Source: Paludibacteraceae bacterium
GTDB taxonomy: Bacteria; Bacteroidota; Bacteroidia; Bacteroidales; Paludibacteraceae
Length of the DNA stretch: 64,000 bases
Assembly (NCBI GenBank): GCA_024401535.1
Contig: JAKSKX010000007.1
Coordinates: forward strand, 1 to 64,000
Direction: 5' to 3'
Part shown: piece after piece, positions 18,999 to 27,177 of the stretch
Layout of the letters: every line of letters starts with the position of its first letter
Position numbering within the stretch: position 1 is the first letter of the stretch
Notes under the pieces: model-generated
Databases searched by the model: none
Told to the model about the DNA's origin: nothing
The model's input: only the letters and a program-made list of their open reading frames with translations
Position numbers and translations under genes: made by a program

Positions 18999-19232
18999 AT
19001 GAACAATAACAAAGAGACACAAGAACTACATGTGGGCAAGATGATTGAGGCCTACCTTAATGAGAACAAGATACCTAAAGTGAAATTCGCCGAACTTATT
19101 TCGTGTTCAAGGGGGAATGTATATAACATTCTAAATAGCCCAAGTGTAAACACCCAAATGCTACAGCATATATGTTATGTTTTGCAGCATGATTTCTTTT
19201 TTGACATCAGCAAGAAGTATATTAGAGTGTAA
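18999..19232 (+). CDS. small XRE/Cro-type HTH protein, cassette A
   Basis: The 77-residue protein is a single helix-turn-helix domain: LHVGKMIEAYLNEN forms the first helix, FAELISCSRGNVYNIL the HTH core, and LQHICYVLQHDFFFDIS the last helix. It belongs to the orphan small Cro-like proteins common in Bacteroidales. About two thirds of aligned residues are identical to the cassette B protein (44431-44661). Both follow the same structured element and precede a palindrome and promoter, so it likely controls the cassette. There is no Shine-Dalgarno sequence. Confidence 0.85.
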   Translation: MNNNKETQELHVGKMIEAYLNENKIPKVKFAELISCSRGNVYNILNSPSVNTQMLQHICYVLQHDFFFDISKKYIRV

Positions 19233-19239
19233 CGAATTA

Positions 19240-19253
19240 CTGTACATGTACAG
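19240..19253. promoter_or_regulatory. perfect palindrome, candidate HTH operator A
   Basis: CTGTACATGTACAG is a perfect 14-base palindrome 7 bases after the HTH stop and about 45 bases before the next -7 element. Cassette B has TTTACATGTAAA at the same place; the shared core is TACATGTA. Confidence 0.55.
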
Positions 19254-19296
19254 AAAGTCGTGACATTGATTTGAGATGTTGTGTTGTTTTTGAATT

Positions 19297-19304
19297 TAAT
19301 TTTG
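19297..19304 (+). promoter_or_regulatory. -7 element for cassette A cargo
   Basis: TAATTTTG precedes GCGT exactly as TACTTTTG does in cassette B. The leader to ATG 19451 would be about 140 bases and includes a tiny frame of 11 codons at 19347, which I do not call as a gene. Confidence 0.5.
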
Positions 19305-19450
19305 CGTCCGACAAAGTAAACTATCTGATTTTGGAAATCTACCACAATGACTTTTGTTGAGAAAAAGTTATTGGATATTTAAGAAGTAGAGAGGAGACAG
19401 ATAGGTATTGAGACTGTATTTGTTATATTAATAAAATCTTTCAATTAAGT

Positions 19451-20152
19451 ATGAACAAGAAATTTGATGCAGATTTTGTAAAAGTGGCAGGACTAAGTTG
19501 GATTCCGTGGGTAGGAGACAATTACGAGAATGCTTCATGCAAAGTTTTGTTGGTAGGCGAAAGTGTGTATGCAACAAATGACAACGATGACACTTTGGAA
19601 CATTATGATGAAATTAACTCTAACCCTGACTATGTGAGAGAACGAAATGTAAAATGGTGGGCTAATGACGAAAAAAATGTCAACCCACGTCCATTCCCTA
19701 AAAATACAATGGATCTACTTTGTCGAGAGAATGCTCAATTAGACAAGAACTCTTTTTGGAATGGTGTGGCATTCACAGAGTTGATACAGGTGGCTATGAG
19801 CAACAGTTCGGACAGACCAGCTTCTGCGCAACGTGAGGCAGGATTAGTTGCATTGTTTGAGACAATAGATATTCTTAAGCCTGATTATGTCTTGTTTTTG
19901 CATAATGAGAGTTTAGAGGACAAGTATATGAGAAAGGTAGCGAAAACGCTTAACCTTGATTTCTCTGAGTGTCAATGGATAGAAAGTAACAATGTGAGAA
20001 ATCACATGCGTTTTTCTACTTACAAGCAATATAAACTGATTGCTGTTCCGCATCCGTCTCGTGTAATGACATCAGACAAGTTGCGCTCAGATTGGTATGA
20101 AGAACTTAAGCGTTGTTACCCAGATATGATTAACTATTTCAACAGCTTGTAA
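19451..20152 (+). CDS. uracil-DNA-glycosylase-like protein, cassette A cargo
   Basis: The 233-residue soluble protein shows the two landmarks of the UDG fold: a hydrophobic first strand leading into a polar loop, CKVLLVGESVY at residues 30-40, and a C-terminal strand into HPS, LIAVPHPSRVMTSD, with H201-P202-S203. Central parts (FTELIQVAM, PDYVLFLHNESL) fit the alternating fold. The canonical GQDPY water-activating motif is not present, so base excision activity is uncertain. Codon use is AT-rich compared with ychF and metG, suggesting transfer. It is followed by its own terminator. A defence or nucleic-acid-sensing role is inference from context. Confidence 0.65.
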   Translation: MNKKFDADFVKVAGLSWIPWVGDNYENASCKVLLVGESVYATNDNDDTLEHYDEINSNPDYVRERNVKWWANDEKNVNPRPFPKNTMDLLCRENAQLDKNSFWNGVAFTELIQVAMSNSSDRPASAQREAGLVALFETIDILKPDYVLFLHNESLEDKYMRKVAKTLNLDFSECQWIESNNVRNHMRFSTYKQYKLIAVPHPSRVMTSDKLRSDWYEELKRCYPDMINYFNSL

Positions 20153-20203
20153 CAAGCAAAATAGTCAGAACAAGATTTGACCATTTGCTTTGAAGATAAC
20201 CAT

Positions 20204-20250
20204 AACAAATCACTATTCGTATGTTTAAGAATAGTGGTTTGTTGTCTTTT
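20204..20250 (+). terminator. terminator after the UDG-like gene
   Basis: AACAAATCACTATTC pairs with GAATAGTGGTTTGTT (15 bp, one wobble) across a short loop, then TTTT. Confidence 0.8.
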
Positions 20251-20290
20251 GTTGAATAATCTGTTTTTTTATAATAATTGAGCTAAACCA

Positions 20291-21004
20291 ATGAAATACA
20301 AGTACAAACCTAAAACAAAAAAAGAATTGATTAAAGCTATTAGTGCTGAAATCAAGAAACAAGGCTATCAGGCAGACCTTAATTGTATTGACACATCTGC
20401 GATTACTAATATGCAATTGTTGTTTGCCATAGAGAGTTATGATGAAATTCCGTATGCTGCTCATGAATTTAACGGCGATATTTCTCAATGGGATGTTTCC
20501 AATGTGTCAAACATGGTCGGGATGTTTGCGGGAAGTACATTTAATGGCGATATTTCTAAATGGGACGTCTCAAATGTGACAAATATGCGTTCGATGTTTT
20601 CAGAAAGTACCTTTAATGGAGATTTGTCGCGTTGGGATGTCGGCAAAGTTACTGCTATGGACGGCATGTTTACAAGAAGCTCCTTTAATGGGGATTTGTC
20701 GCGTTGGAATGTTAGCAATGTGACTGATATGTGTGAAATGTTTAGAGAAAGCTTGTTTGACGGAGATATTTCGAATTGGGATGTTTCCAGTGTGACAGAA
20801 ATGGGTGGAATGTTTAGAGAAAGCTCGTTTAACGGAGATGTTTCGCGTTGGAATGTCAGCAATGTGACAGATATGTTTGAAATGTTTAGTGGAAGCAGTT
20901 TCAACGGGGATGTTTCTAAATGGAAGGTGGGTAAAGAAACCACAACGAAAGATATGTTTTTACAAAGCAATTGTCCAGTTCCTGATTGGTATAAAGATAT
21001 TTAA
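20291..21004 (+). CDS. DUF285/BspA-like repeat protein, cassette A
   Basis: The 237-residue protein has a lysine-rich start (KYKYKPKTKKELIKAI), a short unique region and then seven near-perfect 24-residue repeats of the type FNGDISxWDVSNVTNMxxMF. This is the DUF285 pattern seen in Mycoplasma and BspA-type surface proteins, where it mediates protein contacts. No signal peptide is visible, so it may stay in the cytoplasm. It follows a strong terminator without a clear promoter. Gain and loss of repeats could alter its binding face. Function is unknown. Confidence 0.8.
   Translation: MKYKYKPKTKKELIKAISAEIKKQGYQADLNCIDTSAITNMQLLFAIESYDEIPYAAHEFNGDISQWDVSNVSNMVGMFAGSTFNGDISKWDVSNVTNMRSMFSESTFNGDLSRWDVGKVTAMDGMFTRSSFNGDLSRWNVSNVTDMCEMFRESLFDGDISNWDVSSVTEMGGMFRESSFNGDVSRWNVSNVTDMFEMFSGSSFNGDVSKWKVGKETTTKDMFLQSNCPVPDWYKDI
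20468..20971 (+). repeat. seven 72-base coding repeats
   Basis: Seven in-frame units of 72 bases each encode 24 residues starting with F(N/D)GD. Units differ by scattered substitutions but not in length. Confidence 0.85.
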
Positions 21005-21027
21005 ATCGGGTTCATAAAGGCCCTGTT

Positions 21028-21064
21028 CAAGAGGTTAGTTCTCCCGAACTAACCTCTTGTTTTT
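21028..21064 (+). terminator. intrinsic terminator after cassette A
   Basis: CAAGAGGTTAGTTC and GAACTAACCTCTTG form a perfect 14-bp stem with a TCCC loop and a T run. It closes cassette A. Confidence 0.93.
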
Positions 21065-21117
21065 ATATAAATATTTTAAGTCTATTGTTTTGTTTTCGTT
21101 ATCTGCAAAAAAATACG

Positions 21118-21125
21118 TAACTTTG
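21118..21125 (+). promoter_or_regulatory. -7 element of the S66 peptidase gene
   Basis: TAACTTTG matches the consensus 28 bases before ATG 21154. Confidence 0.65.
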
Positions 21126-21153
21126 CACATAAATCTATATTGTAAGATAGTTT

Positions 21154-22200
21154 ATGAAGTTATTGACTAAGTTATTTGCTCTTTGTGGTGGTTTGGTTGT
21201 GATGTCTTCGTGCGGAGACGACATAACTAACGAGTACGTTACAAACGAGTACTATAACATATACAACAAGGAGTATTATACAACTGTTCTTGCCGACCAG
21301 AAGGAGATTACAGAGGATATTCGTGCGCCTTTCCTAAAGAAGGGAGACACTGTCGGTATCTTCGCCTTGTCTAATGCTGTTACAAGGGATGAGCTTGCTT
21401 CGGGAATAGCAACAATCAAGAGCTGGGGGCTTAATGTCCTCGAGGCAGATAACCTTTACGAAGTTGACGGACGCTATGCGGGAACGGTCTCGCAGAGAGT
21501 TGACGGCACACAGAAGCTGATAGACAACCCTAATGTCAAGGCTATGATTGCCGCTAGAGGTGGTTATGGAGCTGCAATGACTCTTCCTTTCCTTGATTTG
21601 GAGGCGCTTCAGAACAAGCCTAAATGGATTGTCGGCTATAGCGATGTCACTGCTTTGCATGTTGCGATAAACAATCTTGGTGTAGAGACTATTCATGGCG
21701 GAATGGCACAGAACCTTTCCAACAGCACAACTGCAGAGAGCCTTAGAAAGACATTGTTCGGAGAGAGCGACGGACTTGAGATAGGTATAAATGACGGTTG
21801 CAAGGAAGGTGTTGCCCAGGGCAGACTTGTCGGGGGAAACCTTTCTCTTATCTATAGTCTTGGAGGTACAGTTTACGACTTGAACGCCAAGAATGCCATC
21901 TTGTTTATCGAAGATACCGGAGAGAGCAACTACAGCCTAGACAGAATGCTTACACAGTTGAAATTGAGCGGTAAGCTTGATATGCTTAGCGGTGTTGTCG
22001 TAGGCCAGTTCATCAAGATGAATCAGGGTATGGACAAATCAGTAAAGGAAATTATAAAGGAGAAATTTGCTGATATAGACATTCCTATCATGTACGGTGT
22101 AAATGTCGGACACGACCAGCCCAACAATTCCATCTGTCTCGGCAGAACTGTAAAGCTGACTGTTGACGCCAGCAAGGCTTCGTTAAAGTACGTTGATTAA
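21154..22200 (+). CDS. S66-family carboxypeptidase lipoprotein (LD-carboxypeptidase/MccF-like)
   Basis: The 348-residue product has a lipoprotein signal (VMSSCGDD) and an S66 catalytic fold. The nucleophile is S163 in VGYSDVT, with E253 in FIEDTGES and H320 in GHDQPN completing the triad. ARGGYG upstream is a family signature. LdcA enzymes trim the terminal D-alanine from muropeptide tetrapeptides, while MccF cleaves microcin C; the lipoprotein form would act in the periplasm or at the outer membrane. Which of these it does cannot be decided from sequence alone. Confidence 0.88.
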   Translation: MKLLTKLFALCGGLVVMSSCGDDITNEYVTNEYYNIYNKEYYTTVLADQKEITEDIRAPFLKKGDTVGIFALSNAVTRDELASGIATIKSWGLNVLEADNLYEVDGRYAGTVSQRVDGTQKLIDNPNVKAMIAARGGYGAAMTLPFLDLEALQNKPKWIVGYSDVTALHVAINNLGVETIHGGMAQNLSNSTTAESLRKTLFGESDGLEIGINDGCKEGVAQGRLVGGNLSLIYSLGGTVYDLNAKNAILFIEDTGESNYSLDRMLTQLKLSGKLDMLSGVVVGQFIKMNQGMDKSVKEIIKEKFADIDIPIMYGVNVGHDQPNNSICLGRTVKLTVDASKASLKYVD

Positions 22201-22212
22201 AAGTTTTTAGTG

Positions 22213-22929
22213 ATGAGAAACATTTTGCTTTTCATATTTTTGTCCTTGACTGTTGGCTTGTCTGCGCAGTCCAGGAAACACAGACAGATGTACGATGAAA
22301 TTGCGCAAATCTGCAGGGTTAATGACTGTTTCAACTTGATGGATTTTTACATGAAGAATTCAGTTATGGCCAAACAAACTAGAGATTCTGTAGCGAAATA
22401 TAATGTTGAGTATGTGATGGATAAGTTTACTGTAAAGGAAATGCAGGATTCAGCATATTCAAAGTTCAGCGGGTTTCCTGAGAATGTTATGGTTTCTATT
22501 AAATCAATGCTTTCAAATCCTGCACTTGCTGGATGTTTGGATTTCAACAGTATAATTATCATTAGAAGTGATAGTGAGAAAGTTAAGGAAATATTAGAAA
22601 AATTGAATGAGAATTCTAATGCTGAGATATCTCCTATTCATCAATGGAGTGCTGATGATTTGAAAAAGGCTGCAAAAACTTTTCAGTTGCTAGAGAAGTT
22701 AAATACGATTGGTCGTCAAAGTGGGGAGGTAACAGTGGAACCTTGGGGAGGATATAGTTCAAACGAACTAAGGAAAGCTGCTGACGACATGAAGTATCTT
22801 GAAAAAGTGAAATTTTTAGGAAAAATGTTAGAAGCTATAGAAGAAGCTCCTTCTAAGGTGATAGGAAAACTGGTGAGAAAGCAAAACAGCCTTTTGGAAG
22901 CCAAAGGTGTTGACTATAGGGTTAGATAA
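22213..22929 (+). CDS. secreted protein of unknown function
   Basis: The 238-residue protein begins with a signal peptide (LLFIFLSLTVGLSAQS) and is otherwise soluble, helical and rich in K and E, with two SADDLKKAAK / SSNELRKAADD-like segments about 50 residues apart that may be an internal repeat. I do not recognise the family. It starts 12 bases after the S66 gene and stops 21 bases before metG, so the three may be co-transcribed. Codon use is more AT-rich than in its neighbours. Confidence 0.65.
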   Translation: MRNILLFIFLSLTVGLSAQSRKHRQMYDEIAQICRVNDCFNLMDFYMKNSVMAKQTRDSVAKYNVEYVMDKFTVKEMQDSAYSKFSGFPENVMVSIKSMLSNPALAGCLDFNSIIIIRSDSEKVKEILEKLNENSNAEISPIHQWSADDLKKAAKTFQLLEKLNTIGRQSGEVTVEPWGGYSSNELRKAADDMKYLEKVKFLGKMLEAIEEAPSKVIGKLVRKQNSLLEAKGVDYRVR

Positions 22930-22950
22930 ATAAAAGAAAATCAAGATATA

Positions 22951-25044
22951 ATGGAAAAGAAATATAAAAGAACGACCGTGACTTCGGCACTTCCATACGC
23001 AAATGGACCAGTGCATATCGGTCACCTTGCAGGAGTGTATGTGCCTGCTGATATCTATGTTCGCTATCTTCGTTTGAAGGGCGAGGATGTAATTTTCATC
23101 GGTGGTTCTGACGAACATGGAGTGCCTGTAACTATTCGTGCAAGAAAAGAGGGCATTACTCCACAGGATGTTGTTGACCGCTACCACAAGATTATCAAGG
23201 ATTCGTTCGCTGAGTTCGGAATCTCTTTCGATGTTTACTCTCGTACAACATCAAAGATTCATCATAAGTTGGCTTCTGACTTCTTCAAGACTTTGTACGA
23301 TAACGGCAAGTTCGTGGAGCAGACAAGCGAGCAGTACTATGACGAGGAGGCTAAGACTTTCTTGGCTGACCGCTACATTGTTGGTGAGTGTCCTCGTTGT
23401 CACGCACAGGGAGCTTACGGAGACCAGTGTGAGAAGTGCGGTAGCACTCTTTCTCCGGAGGAGTTGATCAATCCCGTAAGTAAGCTGTCAGGTTCTAAGC
23501 CGGTCAAGAGACCTACAAAGCATTGGTTCTTGCCTTTGAACCAGCACCAGGATTGGTTGAAGAAGTGGATTTTGGAGAACCACAAGGAGTGGCGTTCAAA
23601 TGTATATGGCCAGTGCAAGAGCTGGTTGGACATGGACCTTATGCCACGTGCCGTAACTCGTGACTTGGAGTGGGGTATTCCAGTTCCAGTTGAGGGTGCT
23701 GAGGGCAAGGTGCTTTATGTTTGGTTCGATGCACCTATCGGTTACATCAGCAACACTAAGGAGATTTGCGACGCTAACCCAGAGAAGTACGGTAATTGGG
23801 AGAAGTGGTGGAAGGACGAGGACACTCGCTTGATTCACTTCATTGGCAAGGACAATATCGTGTTCCACTGCATCGTGTTCCCTGCAATGCTAAAGGCAGA
23901 AGGCAGCTACATCCTTCCAGACAATGTTCCAAGCAACGAGTTCCTTAACCTTGAGGGTGACAAGATCTCTACATCTCGCAACTGGGCTGTATGGTTGAAC
24001 GAGTATTTGGTTGATTTCCCAGGCAAGCAGGATGTTCTTCGCTACGTGCTTACTGCAAATGCTCCAGAGACTAAGGACAATGACTTTACTTGGAAAGATT
24101 TCCAGGCAAGAAACAACAGCGAGCTTGTAGCCATCTATGGAAACTTCATCAACAGAGCATTGGTTCTAACTTCAAAGTATTTCGACGGAAAGGTGCCTGC
24201 ATTGAAGGAGTTGACAGACTATGACAAGGAGACTCTAAAGGAGTTCGCTGATGTCAAGGCTCGCCTAGAGCAGTTGCTTGACAACTTCAAGTTCCGTGAT
24301 GCGCAGAAGGAGGCTATGAACCTAGCTCGTATCGGTAACAAGTACTTGGCAGAGACTGAGCCTTGGAAACTTGCTAAGACTGATATGGAGCGCACTGCTT
24401 CTATCCTTCATATTGCATTGCAGATTGCAGCTAACCTTGCAATCGCATTCGAGCCGTTCCTTCCATTCTCGTCTGAGAAGCTTCGCAAGATGTTGAATAT
24501 GCAGTCGTTCGAGTGGAATCAGCTTGGTAATGTTGATTTGTTGAAGGTTGGTGCTGAGCTTGGCAAGGCAGAGCTTTTGTTCGAGAAGATTGAGGATGAC
24601 GCTATCGAAGGACAAATCAAGCGTCTGGAGACTATCAAGAAGGAGAACGAGGCTGCAATAGCTGAGGCAGAGGCTAAACAGGCTGCCGCTTCCTGGAAGC
24701 CTGAGGCTGTCAAGGAGTATGCTGACTTCGAGGGATTCGAGAAGCTTGACATTCGTGTCGGAAAGATTCTTGAGTGTACAAATGTGCCTAAGTCAGACAA
24801 ACTTCTTCAGTTCAAGATTGATGATGGTATGGGTGGACGTACAATTCTTTCAGGTATAGCGAAGAGTTACCCTAATCCTGCGGAACTTGTCGGCAAGCAG
24901 GTATGTTTCGTGGCTAACTTCAAGCCAAGAAAGATGATGGGTATCGAGAGCCAGGGAATGATTATGTCTGCGGTGAACAGCGACGGCAAGCTTGTAGTTA
25001 TCTCTCCAAGCAAGGAAGTCGCAAACGGTTGTGAAGTAGGATAA
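22951..25044 (+). CDS. metG: methionine--tRNA ligase
   Basis: The 697-residue synthetase charges initiator and elongator tRNA-Met. The HIGH motif is HIGH at residues 22-25 after PYANGPV, a zinc knuckle has CPRC and CEKC pairs near residue 150, and the KMSKS loop is KISTS at 338-342. The C-terminal ~110 residues form the EMAP/Trbp-type tRNA-binding domain (LDIRVGKI to the end). Length and order match long bacterial MetRS of the MetG1 type. Confidence 0.97.
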   Translation: MEKKYKRTTVTSALPYANGPVHIGHLAGVYVPADIYVRYLRLKGEDVIFIGGSDEHGVPVTIRARKEGITPQDVVDRYHKIIKDSFAEFGISFDVYSRTTSKIHHKLASDFFKTLYDNGKFVEQTSEQYYDEEAKTFLADRYIVGECPRCHAQGAYGDQCEKCGSTLSPEELINPVSKLSGSKPVKRPTKHWFLPLNQHQDWLKKWILENHKEWRSNVYGQCKSWLDMDLMPRAVTRDLEWGIPVPVEGAEGKVLYVWFDAPIGYISNTKEICDANPEKYGNWEKWWKDEDTRLIHFIGKDNIVFHCIVFPAMLKAEGSYILPDNVPSNEFLNLEGDKISTSRNWAVWLNEYLVDFPGKQDVLRYVLTANAPETKDNDFTWKDFQARNNSELVAIYGNFINRALVLTSKYFDGKVPALKELTDYDKETLKEFADVKARLEQLLDNFKFRDAQKEAMNLARIGNKYLAETEPWKLAKTDMERTASILHIALQIAANLAIAFEPFLPFSSEKLRKMLNMQSFEWNQLGNVDLLKVGAELGKAELLFEKIEDDAIEGQIKRLETIKKENEAAIAEAEAKQAAASWKPEAVKEYADFEGFEKLDIRVGKILECTNVPKSDKLLQFKIDDGMGGRTILSGIAKSYPNPAELVGKQVCFVANFKPRKMMGIESQGMIMSAVNSDGKLVVISPSKEVANGCEVG

Positions 25045-25052
25045 TTTTTCAT

Positions 25053-25085
25053 AGAGATAGGGGAGTGCTTCATTCCTCTATCTCT
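25053..25085. terminator. hairpin after metG
   Basis: AGAGATAGGGGA pairs with TCCTCTATCTCT with one wobble. No T run follows on the plus strand, so termination may be weak. Confidence 0.5.
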
Positions 25086-25103
25086 AAATAATAATATATT
25101 ATT

Positions 25104-25451
25104 ATGAAAACGTTTGATATTGTACTAATTGTAATAGCTCTTGTTCTAGTAGCTGTTCTATTGCCAGAGCTGCCAAGTTTTCCAGGATTCGGACTGTTTG
25201 GTTTATTGATAAAGTTGGCAAGTTTTGTGTTACTAATGCTCTTCGTTTTTTATTGGAAGTTTGCGCAGTATAAAGGTTCAATGAGTGAAAGTTGGGCAAA
25301 GCTTATAGAAAGCGGAGAAAAGATTTTTCTTCCTGTATTGAACTGGTTAGACAGTAAGGTAAGCAAGATTACACTGGGACCTAAGTTAGTGACAAGCAAA
25401 TCTCCGCTAATAATAGTAGGAGTATTGTCCTTTTTAATTTTTATATTTTAA
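25104..25451 (+). CDS. small inner-membrane protein of unknown function
   Basis: This 115-residue protein has three hydrophobic segments (about 5-22, 34-52 and 99-115) with a polar stretch between the second and third (SESWAKLIESGEKIF). The family is not recognised. It starts 60 bases after metG and ends 27 bases before an SPFH-domain gene, so a membrane-linked job together with that protein is possible. Confidence 0.6.
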   Translation: MKTFDIVLIVIALVLVAVLLPELPSFPGFGLFGLLIKLASFVLLMLFVFYWKFAQYKGSMSESWAKLIESGEKIFLPVLNWLDSKVSKITLGPKLVTSKSPLIIVGVLSFLIFIF

Positions 25452-25478
25452 ATTAAGATTTAGAGTAATTTATAAGTT

Positions 25479-26279
25479 ATGAATAAAGTTAGAGTTTTTT
25501 TAATAATCTTTATCCTGTTCGCAGTTATAGGCTTGGGTATAAAGTGGTTGGTAGGTGTCGAGAGAATCGACGCAGGTTATGTTGGTATCCGCGTTAACCT
25601 TGTAGGTGGAGAGCGTGGAGTTGCCGATGTAGAGGAAGTTACCGGTTGGGTTGTTTATATGCCGCTTTTGACACAGATTCACGAGTTCCCTACATATATG
25701 CAGGTAAAGGACTACAATTCATTCCCTGTAACAACAAAGGACGGAGCTGAGTTTACAATCGACCCAATCTTCTCTTACAGAGTTGACAATGGCAAGGTGC
25801 CTCACATCTTCCGTACATATCGTCGTTCTCTTCCTGAACTTGAGGAGGGTTACCTTCAGAACGTCATTATGGACAGCTACCGTTTGGCGGCAAACCAGTA
25901 CATCTCTGACTCTTTGATTTCAAACCGTATGTTGTTCGAGAACGCTGTTGAGTCTCATATCAGAGAGGTGCTTGGCAAGGACGGATTCATATTCGAGCAG
26001 CTTACATCAAACATCAAGGCTCCTCAGTCATTGATGGATGCCATCGAGGCTAAGAACCGTGCCACTCAGGAGGCTATCCAGGCAGAGAACAAGCTTCGTC
26101 AGGCTGAGGCTCAGGCAAAGCAGAACGTGATTTTGGCCGAGAGTGAGAAGAAGGTTAACGACTTGAAGACTTCATCTTTGACTCCGCTTATCATTCAGCA
26201 GATGTTTATCGAGAAATGGGACGGTAAGCTTCCTGTATATGGCGAGACTCCAAAGATTTTCAAGGAGGTTACCAAGTAA
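25479..26279 (+). CDS. SPFH/Band 7 (prohibitin-like) membrane protein
   Basis: The 266-residue protein has one N-terminal membrane helix (about 5-23), a Band 7 domain with AGYVGIRVNLVGGERGV and TKDGAEFTIDPIFSYRV, and a coiled-coil stretch rich in A, E and Q (about 190-235). Prohibitin-like proteins assemble into large rings in the inner membrane and often work with the FtsH protease or organise lipid domains. No protease gene lies next to it here. Confidence 0.88.
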   Translation: MNKVRVFLIIFILFAVIGLGIKWLVGVERIDAGYVGIRVNLVGGERGVADVEEVTGWVVYMPLLTQIHEFPTYMQVKDYNSFPVTTKDGAEFTIDPIFSYRVDNGKVPHIFRTYRRSLPELEEGYLQNVIMDSYRLAANQYISDSLISNRMLFENAVESHIREVLGKDGFIFEQLTSNIKAPQSLMDAIEAKNRATQEAIQAENKLRQAEAQAKQNVILAESEKKVNDLKTSSLTPLIIQQMFIEKWDGKLPVYGETPKIFKEVTK

Positions 26280-26304
26280 TCGAAGTAAAGCACAGTCATA
26301 TAGC

Positions 26305-26339
26305 CAGCCATGGACTCAAGCGAGTCCGTGGCTGTTTTT
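26305..26339 (+). terminator. intrinsic terminator after the SPFH gene
   Basis: CAGCCATGGACTC and GAGTCCGTGGCTG form a 13-bp stem (one wobble) around AAGC, followed by five T. Confidence 0.9.
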
Positions 26340-26449
26340 CTGTAGGCAGCAAATTCTGAAATTAAAATACAAACTGTTTTTTATGTGCTTTTATTTTTTC
26401 TTTGATATAGCATAGAGTTCGATTTGTAAGTATGTAAAAATTGATTGCC
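26340..26449. other. AT-rich spacer before the IS remnant
   Basis: Nothing codes here. Together with the terminator, the IS remnant and the short stretch 26580-26644 it makes up the 365-base gap between the SPFH and PPOX genes. Confidence 0.5.
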
Positions 26450-26579
26450 TGGCTTGAAAATTTTAGAAGTCTAACTATTGATTACGAATTTCACTCTGAG
26501 TCTTCTGTCGCAATGATTCAATTAGCCTTCTGCTTTTTGATCCTTAACAAAATTTTCCACTAAAATTTAAACAGCTTCT
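26450..26579 (+). mobile_element. IS5-family remnant (right end only)
   Basis: About 130 bases match the last part of the IS at 27178-27976 in the same orientation with about two differences, from the codons for WLENFRRLTIDYEF through the transposase stop to the terminal CAGCTTC. It is a decayed or deleted copy that kept only the right end and cannot make a transposase. Confidence 0.9.
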
Positions 26580-26644
26580 AATTTCCTTTCTTAATCCATA
26601 AAATAATTGGCATACACCAACCTTTAAAAATTTGTTCCATATTC

Positions 26645-27157
26645 TTATTCCATCCTACCATACTTCATCTCATCACCGTTCTTGTCGTACTGCTTACGTT
26701 TCCCGACAGGAGGCTCGGTGAGACGGATTCGAACCACCGCCGTACGGGCAAGGCTTCTGGCAATCGAGGTATCAAAAGCATCCATGTGTTGAGGCAAAAA
26801 GCGCTCGCACACGGCACGCAAAGCTTCGATTTTCTCGTCTTCAGCCTCAACGATTTCCGCCACACCGAAGGCAATGGCGGAGTTGAACTCCAACGTGAAA
26901 CTTCCATCCTTCGGTCCAACGGTCGGTTTGCACCTCGAGACAGCACTTAAGCAGACACGAGGATTCTTTCGCAGAATATCCAACTTCTTACCTTCTAAGG
27001 CACAGTGGAAATAGAACACTTCGCCCACCCTTGCCAGCGACAACGGAACGGCATAGGGGGTTCCATCCTCTTCGGTCATGCTGACCGTCACATACGGAGC
27101 TTTAATCAAAACCCCCATGGCCCATTCGGCACTCATTTCTCTACTCTCTTTTCTCAT
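26645..27157 (-). CDS. pyridoxamine 5'-phosphate oxidase-like flavoprotein (Nim-related)
   Basis: The 170-residue protein has the split-barrel FMN-binding pattern: PYVTVSMTEEDGTPYAVPLS, VGEVFYFHCALEGKKLDIL, NPRVCLSAV, and a C-terminal GKRKQYD. Relatives include 5-nitroimidazole reductases (Nim) and many uncharacterised flavin reductases common in Clostridia. It is the only gene here with a textbook Shine-Dalgarno sequence, has a visibly higher GC content than its surroundings, and sits between an IS remnant and a full IS. All this points to recent transfer. Nitroimidazole resistance is possible but not shown. Confidence 0.82.
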   Translation of the reverse strand: MRKESREMSAEWAMGVLIKAPYVTVSMTEEDGTPYAVPLSLARVGEVFYFHCALEGKKLDILRKNPRVCLSAVSRCKPTVGPKDGSFTLEFNSAIAFGVAEIVEAEDEKIEALRAVCERFLPQHMDAFDTSIARSLARTAVVRIRLTEPPVGKRKQYDKNGDEMKYGRME

Positions 27158-27163
27158 TGTTTT

Positions 27164-27170
27164 CCTCCTT
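27164..27170 (-). promoter_or_regulatory. perfect Shine-Dalgarno of the PPOX gene
   Basis: On the minus strand AAGGAGG lies 6 bases before the ATG at 27157. Such sites are not used by most Bacteroidetes genes and are absent before the neighbours, which supports a foreign origin. Confidence 0.85.
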
Positions 27171-27177
27171 TATTATA

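Noticed and set aside
20485-20970. 161-codon minus-strand frame opposite the DUF285 gene
   Set aside because: It arises from the repeat structure on the plus strand.
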